The position numbers were made by a program, and so were the translations under genes. 5,629 nucleotides of DNA from NCBI GenBank assembly GCA_964454295.1, contig CAYVTV010000253.1, positions 1 through 5,629 on the forward strand, in the 5' to 3' direction. Positions within the stretch are counted from its first letter, which is position 1, and every line of letters begins with the position of its first letter. Below are positions 1 to 5,629 of the stretch, in pieces. The notes beneath the pieces are model-generated. The model searched no databases. It was given only the letters and a program-made list of their open reading frames with translations, and was not told the origin of the DNA. This DNA is from CAYVTV01 sp964454295 (GTDB taxonomy: Bacteria; Bacteroidota; Bacteroidia; Bacteroidales; GCA-2748055).

Positions 1-281
1 CGAATACAGTTTCCAATATGTTATTTGGACTTTTCCAGTATTCTGTTGCAGAAAACCTGGAAATTTCAAGGGTCATTGTGGTAGGTATTCAGAATGTCGG
101 AGCTGCGTTGGGAAATATGATCTGTGTGCATAATGTGATTGCAGCGTGTGCCACGGTGGGATTGATCGGAGTAGAGGGAGTGCTTATCAAACGTAACCTT
201 ATTCCAATGTCTTTTGCAGCTTTTATTGTTGGGATAATAGGATTGATACTGGTTTATTTTGTGGCTCCGGGGATGTTCTAA
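1..281 (+). CDS. LctP-family permease (L-lactate/glycolate permease type), C-terminal fragment
   Basis: Only the last ~92 residues are present; the reading frame is already open at base 3 and runs to a TAA at 279-281, so the 5' part lies outside the window. The visible protein resembles the C-terminus of LldP/GlcA permeases: a segment like NTVSNMLFGLFQ (family: S-D-T-S/A-N-x-L-F-x-x-L-Q), then a stretch with GNMICVHNVIAACATVGL aligning to the family's G-K-M-I-S-P-Q-S-I-x-V-A-x-A-A-T-G-L motif, then a charged loop and a final hydrophobic membrane segment ending FVAPGMF. These are inner-membrane symporters for small 2-hydroxy monocarboxylates (lactate, glycolate, probably glycerate). The usual K and S-P-Q of the motif are replaced by N and V-H-N, so substrate choice may differ from true lactate permeases. 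Its position upstream of glycerate-pathway genes suggests uptake of a related acid, which is inference. The family assignment is firm; the substrate is not. Confidence 0.85.
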   Translation, partial: NTVSNMLFGLFQYSVAENLEISRVIVVGIQNVGAALGNMICVHNVIAACATVGLIGVEGVLIKRNLIPMSFAAFIVGIIGLILVYFVAPGMF

Positions 282-309
282 TGTTTTATAAATTAAGATA
301 GTATACCGC

Positions 310-409
310 CCTTTGTGTTCCTTTGTGTTACCCTTCGTGTCCTTTGTGGTTAAATACGCATATTAATGAACCACAAAGGACACGAAGGGTATCACGAAGG
401 ACATGAAGG
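310..409. repeat. Long inverted repeat made of 10-11 nt tandem sub-repeats
   Basis: The two arms at 329-351 and 369-391 are perfect 23-nt reverse complements around a 17-nt AT-rich spacer (352-368). Pairing continues outward to about 310 and 409 with one bulge, a mismatch and a few G-T pairs. Each arm is itself a run of short degenerate units: cctttgtgtt (310-319), cctttgtgtta (320-330), cccttcgtgt (331-340) and cctttgtggt (341-350), mirrored on the right. The element fills most of the 179-base gap between the permease and garR. Repeats of this 'cacaaaggacacgaagg' style are, from general familiarity, common between genes in environmental Bacteroidota and some other phyla, with no settled function. 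If transcribed it would fold into a very stable hairpin that could attenuate read-through or protect mRNA ends. There is no U-tract, so it is not a standard intrinsic terminator. Confidence 0.9.
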
Positions 410-460
410 AATAACAAATAATATCAAAAGCTATATCATTAAAAATTAAATTTTATACGC

Positions 461-1345
461 ATGAAAGTAGGATTTATAGGTTTAGGGATCATGGGTAAGC
501 CCATGTGTAAGAATCTCATTAAAAGCAATTATGAATTGGTGGTCATGGATAAACGTGTTGAAGTGACGAAAGAATTCAGTGCATTGGGAGCGCAGATTGT
601 ATCTTCCCCGAAAGAAGTTGCAGAACAGGTTGAAGTAGTGATCACGATGTTGCCTGATTCTCCTGATGTACAGGAGGTGGTTCTTGGAACTGATGGCATT
701 ATTGAGGGAGCGTCATCCGGCATGACGGTTATTGACATGAGTTCAATAAAACCGTTGGTGAGCCGTGAGATATACTCGGTTTTAGAGAAAAAAGGCGTGG
801 ATATGCTGGATGCTCCGGTAAGCGGAGGTGAGCCGAAAGCAATAGACGGTACTCTTTCGGTAATGGTAGGCGGCAAAGCGGAAACCTTTAACAGGTATTA
901 TGATTTAATAAAATCGATGGCCGGATCAGTGGTTCATGTAGGAGATATTGGTGCAGGGAATGTTGCCAAGTTGTGTAACCAGATTATTGTGGCAATAAAT
1001 ATTTCAGCGATGTCGGAAGCATTGGTTCTGGCACAGAAAGCCGGAGTAAGCCCTGATCTTGTTTACAATGCGATACGGGGGGGACTGGCAGGGAGCACAG
1101 TTTTGGATGCCAAGGCACCGTTGGTGATGGACAGGAAGTTCGCACCGGGATTCAGGATAGAATTGCATGTTAAAGACCTGAATAATGTTCTGGAGACATC
1201 TCACAGTCTGGGTATACCTTTACCCTTATCGGCTGCGGTAATGGAAATGATGCAGGGACTTAAGGCAGATGGACTGGCTAAGGAGGATCATTGCAGCCTG
1301 GTGAAGTATTATGAGAAGATGGCGAATGTTACGGTTAGTCGGTAA
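461..1345 (+). CDS. garR: Tartronate semialdehyde reductase (2-hydroxy-3-oxopropionate reductase)
   Basis: Cytoplasmic enzyme that reduces tartronate semialdehyde (2-hydroxy-3-oxopropionate) to D-glycerate with NAD(P)H; a member of the 3-hydroxyisobutyrate dehydrogenase family. The 294-residue length is that of E. coli GarR. Visible features in order are the Rossmann GLGIMG loop (residues 7-12), D30-K31-R32 at the end of the second strand, where cofactor choice is made, the substrate-binding DAPVSGG signature (117-123), and the catalytic lysine K170 within GNVAKLCNQ. The C-terminal all-helical domain carries AIRGGLAGSTVLDAKAP. Long blocks match enterobacterial GarR as I remember it, which separates it from generic hydroxyisobutyrate dehydrogenases. 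The ATG at 461 is preceded by AT-rich sequence without a clear Shine-Dalgarno, usual in Bacteroidota. Glycerate 2-kinase follows after 19 bases, so the two are very likely co-transcribed and act in sequence. Confidence 0.96.
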   Translation: MKVGFIGLGIMGKPMCKNLIKSNYELVVMDKRVEVTKEFSALGAQIVSSPKEVAEQVEVVITMLPDSPDVQEVVLGTDGIIEGASSGMTVIDMSSIKPLVSREIYSVLEKKGVDMLDAPVSGGEPKAIDGTLSVMVGGKAETFNRYYDLIKSMAGSVVHVGDIGAGNVAKLCNQIIVAINISAMSEALVLAQKAGVSPDLVYNAIRGGLAGSTVLDAKAPLVMDRKFAPGFRIELHVKDLNNVLETSHSLGIPLPLSAAVMEMMQGLKADGLAKEDHCSLVKYYEKMANVTVSR

Positions 1346-1364
1346 TTTTTAAACTCAATATAAA

Positions 1365-2693
1365 TTGGAAAACAGAAAAACAGCCATAGAAATTTTTTTA
1401 ACCGGTGTAGAGAGCGTAAAGCCTGACAACCTGATCAATCGTTTTGTTTCCATGGAAAAAAATATTCTTAGGTTAGAGAATATGACTTATGATCTTTCGG
1501 CTACCGGGAATATCTATATTGTTGGAATGGGGAAAGCAAGTGCCATCATGGCAAGGGCAATAGAATCTGTTTTAGGAAAAAGGATTACGGCGGGTCATGT
1601 TATTACCAAGTACGGTCATTCTGCTCCCCTTAAATATACAGGTGTAACGGAAGCCGGTCACCCAGTGCCGGATGAGAATGGTATCAGGGGAACGGAACAG
1701 ATACTGTCGATTGTAAACAAGGCAGGAAAGGACGATCTGGTAATATGTTTAATCTCAGGAGGAGGTTCCGCACTTCAGGTTGATGTCCCACAGGGATGTA
1801 CTCTTGAAGATTTAAAGCGGCTTAACAGCATCTTATTAAAATCCGGAGCAGATATTACTGAATTAAATTGTATCCGTAAACACATCTCTAAGGTTAAGGG
1901 CGGGCAACTGGCTAAATCGGCATATCCGGCGAAAATAGTAAGTCTGATACTTTCAGATGTCATTGGCGATCCGCTGGAGGCCATCGCCTCCGGGCCAACA
2001 GCTCCCGATCCCACAACCTTTGCTGATGCTATCTCTATACTCAGAAAGTATAATGTTGAGAATGAGATTCCTGAGAAAATTTACAGGGTGCTTCAGGAGG
2101 GTTTTTATAATAAACGACCCGAAACACTTAAAGTATCAGACAAGGTATTCAGGAATACGAGTAATTTTATAATAGGGAATAATTCCCTGGCGCTAAAGAC
2201 TGCAAAGGAAAAGGCTGAATTTTTCGGATATGAGACAAAAATAATTTCAAATAAGATAGATGGGGACATAAGTGATGTGGCAGATTATATTGTTGAAAAG
2301 ACTATGGATATAAATAAGAGTAGTCCTGATAGAAATTGCTGTTTATTGTTTTCCGGTGAGCCAACGGTTAAGGTAAGTGGTACCGGGTCAGGAGGAAGGA
2401 ATCAGCACCTGGCGCTGCTTTCTGCAAAATTGCTGGGAGGAATGCAGGGGATCACGTTTTTATCAGGAGGTACTGACGGGACTGATGGTCCTACAGATGC
2501 TGCCGGCGCTGTGATTGATCAATTCACATTACCAAATGCAAGAGACCTTGGATTAGATATTGAGAAATATCTTAACGATTTTGATTCGTATAATTTTTTT
2601 AAGAAGGAAGGCGGGCTGATAATCACCGGCCCGACACAAACCAATGTGATGGATTTGATGGTGGTGCTGATTAACCAGAGTTCGCTAAATTAA
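1365..2693 (+). CDS. gckA: Glycerate 2-kinase, MOFRL/DUF4147 family
   Basis: Phosphorylates D-glycerate with ATP. Characterised members of this family (GckA/TtuD type) make 2-phosphoglycerate, which enters lower glycolysis. The 442 residues fit the family. The N-terminal DUF4147 domain shows GMGKAS (54-59, containing the conserved Lys57), GHPVPD (98-103), ISGGGSAL (130-137), the NCIRKHIS-KVKGGQLA block (168-183) and LSDVIGDPLEAIASGPTAPDP (196-216). The C-terminal MOFRL domain has FSGEPTV (329-335), GSGGRNQHLAL (341-351, with conserved Arg345), GGTDGTDGPTDAAGA (368-382) and a closing TGPTQTNVMDL. Translation starts at TTG: an in-frame stop lies just upstream at 1350-1352, no ATG intervenes, and the first internal ATG (residue 30) would remove the family's N-terminal helix (AIEIFLTGVESVKP). 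It lies 19 bases after garR, whose product is its substrate. It is unrelated in sequence to the GarK/GlxK glycerate kinases of E. coli. Confidence 0.95.
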   Translation: MENRKTAIEIFLTGVESVKPDNLINRFVSMEKNILRLENMTYDLSATGNIYIVGMGKASAIMARAIESVLGKRITAGHVITKYGHSAPLKYTGVTEAGHPVPDENGIRGTEQILSIVNKAGKDDLVICLISGGGSALQVDVPQGCTLEDLKRLNSILLKSGADITELNCIRKHISKVKGGQLAKSAYPAKIVSLILSDVIGDPLEAIASGPTAPDPTTFADAISILRKYNVENEIPEKIYRVLQEGFYNKRPETLKVSDKVFRNTSNFIIGNNSLALKTAKEKAEFFGYETKIISNKIDGDISDVADYIVEKTMDINKSSPDRNCCLLFSGEPTVKVSGTGSGGRNQHLALLSAKLLGGMQGITFLSGGTDGTDGPTDAAGAVIDQFTLPNARDLGLDIEKYLNDFDSYNFFKKEGGLIITGPTQTNVMDLMVVLINQSSLN

Positions 2694-2699
2694 ATTAAA

Positions 2700-2721
2700 C
2701 GCAAAGACCAGAGGCGCAAAG
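2700..2721. repeat. Degenerate 'cgcaaag' short repeat
   Basis: Two copies of cgcaaag (2700-2706 and 2715-2721) lie just after the glycerate kinase stop codon, separated by 'accagagg'. This looks like a worn single arm of the 'cgcaaaggcgcaaagacgcaaag' type of intergenic repeat seen in many environmental bacteria, and is similar in style to the larger element at 310-409. No matching opposite arm is visible nearby. Function unknown. Confidence 0.45.
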
Positions 2722-2736
2722 TGTTGATTATCAACA
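2722..2736. promoter_or_regulatory. Perfect 15-bp palindrome, candidate operator
   Basis: TGTTGAT-T-ATCAACA is a perfect 7+1+7 inverted repeat in the 160-base gap before the isomerase-like gene. With a one-base centre it cannot form an RNA hairpin as it stands, so a binding site for a dimeric transcription factor is the more natural reading. A TTG at 2724-2726 inside it and TAATACTG at 2744-2751 resemble the Bacteroidota -33/-7 promoter pair only weakly. If real, the isomerase/propeller pair would have its own regulated promoter separate from garR-gckA. No regulator gene is present in the window. Confidence 0.35.
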
Positions 2737-2839
2737 GAAAGCATAATACTGGAATATTTTAACAAAACACTCATTATTAGCACTTTATAAAAATATTGCA
2801 GGCGGAATTATTACTTGATTTTAAATAAACTAATTAAAA

Positions 2840-2846
2840 AAGGAGG
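2840..2846 (+). promoter_or_regulatory. Strong Shine-Dalgarno that fixes the isomerase-like gene's start
   Basis: AAGGAGG at 2840-2846 lies seven bases before the ATG at 2854. It is a near-perfect anti-16S match and decides the start at 2854 rather than the in-frame TTG at 2815, which would place this motif inside the coding region. None of the other genes here has a comparable site, so this gene may be translated unusually well. Confidence 0.8.
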
Positions 2847-2853
2847 ATGCGAT

Positions 2854-3783
2854 ATGCTTGAATCATGGAATAAATTTTTTCATATGGGCACCATTCACTT
2901 CATGTCTTTTCCTGAAGTTATGAAAGGTGAGGGTCCTATAATTGAGACACTGGAGACTATTTTGTCAAATGATTTTTTTACTGCCGTTGAGATAACTCAT
3001 ATCAGGGATGATAAAGTTCGGGAAGAGGTAAAGAACATGCTCAAGAGCAGTCATGTTGTTTCGGCCTATGGTGCCCAGCCCGTTATTCTGTCGAATAAAC
3101 TGGATTTGAATTCATTAAACGAAGAAGTGAGGAAGAAAGCGGTGGGTGAAATAAAGAAATGCATTGATGAAGCTGCATATTTAGGGGTCAGAGGAGTTGC
3201 TGTATTATCAGGTCCTCATCCCGGAAAAGAGTTGGAGGGCAGAGCAACTGAGAAGTTACTTCACTCTTTGGAAGAGTTATGCGAATACAGTCAGCAGTAC
3301 GGATTAATGTTTGAGTTGGAATCATTTGATTTTGATGTAGACAAGAGCTGCCTGGTGGGGCCGTCTGATATTGCCAATAGAGTTGCAGCTGCAGTACGGA
3401 AGAATTATTCGAATTTTGGATTACTTCTGGATCTTTCTCATTTTCCGTTACAATATGAAACAAGTAAAGCTGCTTTATCAGGTTGCCTTGAATACATCAC
3501 CCATCTTCACATCGGCAATTGTGTTCTGAGAGATAAAACTCATCCTGCTTACGGTGATCTGCATCCGAGGTTTGGGATAGAAGGGGGTGAGAATGATGTG
3601 GAGCAGGTGAGGGAATTTTTTTCTGTTTTGTTTGAGACAGGGTGGTTAAATAAAAATAGTATAAAATCTTCAAATGACAAGCCGGTAATTAGTTTCGAGG
3701 TTAAACCCATGTCAGGGGAGAGGAGTAGTATTGTGTTGGCAAATTCCATAAGAGTATTTAAGGAAGCATGGGCTTTATTATAA
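2854..3783 (+). CDS. Sugar phosphate isomerase/epimerase-like TIM-barrel protein (AP_endonuc_2 type)
   Basis: A 309-residue cytoplasmic protein with no signal peptide, read as a metal-dependent TIM barrel of the xylose-isomerase-like superfamily. Candidate metal ligands appear at the expected strand ends: E154/E156 in FELESFD, D193 and H196 in LLLDLSHF, H219 in HLHIGNC, H237 in GDLHPRFG, and E282 in ISFEVKP. The N-terminus (MGTIHFMSFPEVMKGEGPI) is characteristic of a subgroup I cannot tie to a known reaction. The length exceeds hydroxypyruvate isomerase (Hyi, about 258 residues), and the sequence does not resemble Hyi closely. Supplying hydroxypyruvate, tartronate semialdehyde or another precursor to GarR is therefore possible but unproven. 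The start is placed at ATG 2854 because of the Shine-Dalgarno at 2840-2846; a longer form from TTG 2815 is possible but unlikely. The next gene starts four bases after the stop, which indicates co-translation and shared function. Fold assignment is confident; the substrate is unknown. Confidence 0.85.
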   Translation: MLESWNKFFHMGTIHFMSFPEVMKGEGPIIETLETILSNDFFTAVEITHIRDDKVREEVKNMLKSSHVVSAYGAQPVILSNKLDLNSLNEEVRKKAVGEIKKCIDEAAYLGVRGVAVLSGPHPGKELEGRATEKLLHSLEELCEYSQQYGLMFELESFDFDVDKSCLVGPSDIANRVAAAVRKNYSNFGLLLDLSHFPLQYETSKAALSGCLEYITHLHIGNCVLRDKTHPAYGDLHPRFGIEGGENDVEQVREFFSVLFETGWLNKNSIKSSNDKPVISFEVKPMSGERSSIVLANSIRVFKEAWALL

Positions 3784-3787
3784 TTTC

Positions 3788-5539
3788 ATGCATATGAAGA
3801 GACGAAATTTCTTAAAGAATACATCACTTTACAGTGCAGCGGGAATATTCATGCCAGGTTCTTTGAGATCAGGCTGGAATTTTGCTGATAGATCAGAGAG
3901 GATGCAGGGGTCTGAGGCTGCGATTGACGGGGAGTTATTATACAATGGTATCCGTCTCCCGGCTATCTGGCCGCCTGACTATATGGATAAGGACTCATAC
4001 GAAAGAATGCCGGTACCTTATCTTGAAACTCCGCCGCAGGTTATCCCCATCGATATTGGCCGACAGCTGTTTGTTGATGATTTTCTAATTGAAAGCACCG
4101 ATCTGACAAGAGAATTTCACAGGGCAAGGAAATATGTCAGCAATCCTGTTTTTAAACCGGAAACTGCATTGGAAAAGGGAGATAAAGGACGTCCGGTAGC
4201 TTGTCCTAAAGACGGAGGTGTTTGGTGGGATCCGGAAGAGAGAATCTTTAAAATGTGGTATGAGGCTGAGTGGCTGGAAAATATGGCATATGCAATCAGT
4301 GTTGACGGGATAAGGTGGAACAGACCAGATCTGGGGTCAGGCAATAACCTGTTGTTTAACAATCCCCGTCCTGATTCTACGACTGTCTTTATAGATCATG
4401 ACACAGACAATCCCGCTGAGCGGTTTAAAATGTTTTTGCGCGGGCCCAATTCTGCAGGCGCTGATCATGGCTATTGTTTTGTCTCGGCGGACGGTATTCA
4501 TTGGAGTGATCCTGTGCCGACAGGATACTGCGGTGACCGGAGCACTATGTTTTACAATCCATTCCGCAGGAAATGGATATACAGTATCCGTTCGTGGAGA
4601 GATCCTTTTGGGAGCGGTATTGGGCGTGCACGTTATTATCACGAACATTCCGACTTCCTCTCAGGGGCGAGGTGGACAAGGGATGATGCAGTTTTCTGGA
4701 TGGGTGCGGACAGATTTGATTCTCCTGATCCTGTTATCGGAGAAAAGGCTCAGCTTTACAATTTGTCGGCCGTAGCTTATGAAAGTCTGATGCTTGGAAT
4801 TCATCAGATTCATCTTGGACCTCCCAATAAAGATTGTGATAGACAAGGTATTCCAAAAATAACGGAATTGATGCTTTCATTCAGTCGTGACGGATTTCAC
4901 TGGCACAGACCTGACAGGCGTCCGTTTATTCCGGCTGCCCGCCAGAGGGGTGAATGGGATCGCGGGTATGTGCAATCAGTCGGAGGTATTTGTGTTATCG
5001 TTGGAGACCAGCTATGGTTCTATTATACAGGATTCAGAGGTGATGAAAACAAACCGGGGGGTAAAATAGGGATGTATGCTCATGGCAGTACCGGAATGGC
5101 TGTTCTGCGCCGTGACGGATTTGCCTCTATGTCTGCAAAAGAAAGTGAAGGAATTTTGACTACACGACCGGTTTGTTTTTCAGGGAAATATATGTTTGTT
5201 AATGCCGATTGTTCCCGGGGTGAATTGAAAGTCGAATTACTGGACGAGAATAGCAGGCTTATACCTGAACTGTCTTTTGCTGATTGTATTCCGGTATCTG
5301 GCGACAGCACATTGCAATTAGTCAAATGGAAAGGAGTCAGTGATCTCTCAAAATGGGCAGGAAAAAAGATTCGATTCCGGTTTCAGCTGAAGAATGGCAA
5401 ATTATATGCATTCTGGGTTAGTCCTGATGTTTCCGGTGCAAGTTATGGATATGTTGCTGCCGGGGGGCCGGGCTTCAAAGGATCAAAAGACAACCTTGGA
5501 GCCGGTGCGTATCAAAGTGCAGCTTCAATTTATATTTAA
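3788..5539 (+). CDS. Exported beta-propeller protein, GH32/GH43-like, probable glycoside hydrolase
   Basis: A 583-residue protein with a Tat-type leader: K-R-R-N-F-L-K at residues 4-10 followed by a short hydrophobic run (about 14-26). No lipobox cysteine is seen, so it is probably periplasmic. A spacer follows, then the mature domain opens with QVIPIDIGRQLFVDDFLIE (84-102), a motif I associate with a large uncharacterised family in Bacteroidota, Planctomycetota and Verrucomicrobiota often labelled GH32-like. Repeated blade-like units contain VWWDPEERIFKMWYEA (145-160), SVDGIRWNRPD, SADGIHWSDP and SRDGFHWHRPD; the recurring D-G-x-x-W turns are typical of five-bladed propellers. Residues from about 455 onward form a probable beta-sandwich (FSGKYMFVNADC, SGDSTLQLVKWKG, RFRFQLKNGKLYAFWVS) as in GH32. 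I cannot assign catalytic acids with certainty. Start is ATG 3788; ATG 3794 is an equally good alternative that shortens it by two residues. It is presumably co-transcribed with the isomerase-like gene four bases upstream. Confidence 0.8.
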   Translation: MHMKRRNFLKNTSLYSAAGIFMPGSLRSGWNFADRSERMQGSEAAIDGELLYNGIRLPAIWPPDYMDKDSYERMPVPYLETPPQVIPIDIGRQLFVDDFLIESTDLTREFHRARKYVSNPVFKPETALEKGDKGRPVACPKDGGVWWDPEERIFKMWYEAEWLENMAYAISVDGIRWNRPDLGSGNNLLFNNPRPDSTTVFIDHDTDNPAERFKMFLRGPNSAGADHGYCFVSADGIHWSDPVPTGYCGDRSTMFYNPFRRKWIYSIRSWRDPFGSGIGRARYYHEHSDFLSGARWTRDDAVFWMGADRFDSPDPVIGEKAQLYNLSAVAYESLMLGIHQIHLGPPNKDCDRQGIPKITELMLSFSRDGFHWHRPDRRPFIPAARQRGEWDRGYVQSVGGICVIVGDQLWFYYTGFRGDENKPGGKIGMYAHGSTGMAVLRRDGFASMSAKESEGILTTRPVCFSGKYMFVNADCSRGELKVELLDENSRLIPELSFADCIPVSGDSTLQLVKWKGVSDLSKWAGKKIRFRFQLKNGKLYAFWVSPDVSGASYGYVAAGGPGFKGSKDNLGAGAYQSAASIYI

Positions 5540-5629
5540 GATTTCAGAAGCAAACGAGTAGTTTATTTAAAATTATCATTAGTGTCTACTAAAAAATAAA
5601 TAACGTTCTTTGAAATCCTTGATAATTCA
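5540..5629. other. AT-rich downstream region, no gene; possible insertion-sequence edge
   Basis: No reading frame of note follows the propeller gene's TAA. The stretch is AT-rich with no GC-rich hairpin plus T-tract, so no intrinsic terminator can be called. The segment from about 5579 (TTAGTGTCTACTAAAAAA) to the end, including GTTCTTTGAAAT, has the look of the outer end and leader of a Bacteroidota insertion sequence, but no transposase or second terminal repeat is in view. Treat this as a suspicion only. Confidence 0.25.

Noticed and set aside
310..409. CRISPR-like array or intrinsic terminator
   Set aside because: The units are 10-11 nt, contiguous and degenerate, without spacers, so it is not CRISPR. 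The hairpin lacks a T-tract on either side, so a classic terminator is not supported.
529..876. 115-codon open frame on the minus strand
   Set aside because: It lies wholly inside garR, whose frame has full-length family motifs. The antisense protein looks like a shadow of the coding strand with no recognisable domain.
2815..2853. N-terminal extension of the isomerase-like protein from TTG
   Set aside because: Its sequence is low-complexity and encodes the Shine-Dalgarno itself; the ATG at 2854 is ideally spaced from it.
2854..3783. Assignment as hydroxypyruvate isomerase (hyi), which would complete the pathway neatly
   Set aside because: The protein is about 50 residues longer than Hyi and its motifs do not match Hyi closely. 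The general TIM-barrel label is as far as the sequence supports.
4337..4775. Overlapping open frames of about 100-125 codons on both strands inside the propeller gene
   Set aside because: The propeller reading frame is continuous with repeated D-G-x-x-W motifs. The alternatives show no family features and are explained by codon composition.
5540..5629. AT-rich hairpin (ttattt paired with aaataa) as terminator of the propeller gene
   Set aside because: The possible stem is short, A/T only and widely spaced, so it is no better than chance in sequence of this composition.

Overview
The window reads as a piece of a Bacteroidota (Bacteroidetes) chromosome, probably from an environmental or polysaccharide-degrading member. 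The signs are moderately AT-rich DNA, mostly weak Shine-Dalgarno sequences, a secreted protein opening with the MKRRNFLK-type Tat leader common in that phylum, and intergenic arrays of 'cacaaaggacacgaagg'-like short repeats. This taxonomic call is an inference from style, not from a marker gene.

All genes are on the + strand and form one apparent catabolic cluster. (1) Positions 1-281 hold the C-terminal end of an LctP-family (L-lactate/glycolate permease-type) transporter that is cut by the window edge. (2) Positions 282-460 are intergenic and dominated by a large inverted repeat built from 10-11 nt sub-repeats. (3) Positions 461-1345 encode tartronate semialdehyde reductase (GarR). (4) Positions 1365-2693 encode an MOFRL-type glycerate 2-kinase with a TTG start, 19 bases after garR. 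(5) Positions 2694-2853 are intergenic, with a degenerate 'cgcaaag' repeat, a perfect 15-bp palindrome that may be an operator, and a strong ribosome binding site. (6) Positions 2854-3783 encode an uncharacterised TIM-barrel protein of the sugar phosphate isomerase/epimerase (AP_endonuc_2) type. (7) Positions 3788-5539, four bases later, encode an exported beta-propeller protein resembling glycoside hydrolase families 32/43. (8) Positions 5540-5629 are an AT-rich tail without a gene, possibly the edge of an insertion sequence.

GarR and glycerate 2-kinase make a clear two-step route: tartronate semialdehyde to D-glycerate to 2-phosphoglycerate, which enters lower glycolysis. What feeds it is not in the window. 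Known feeders are glyoxylate (via glyoxylate carboligase), hydroxypyruvate (via hydroxypyruvate isomerase) and galactarate/glucarate (via the GarL aldolase). The neighbouring permease could import a small 2-hydroxy acid. The exported propeller protein and the TIM-barrel isomerase suggest that the real substrate may be released from a glycan or glycoside, but that link is inference from gene order. The most interesting part is the tight TIM-barrel plus exported propeller pair, whose chemistry is unknown, attached to a textbook glycerate pathway.
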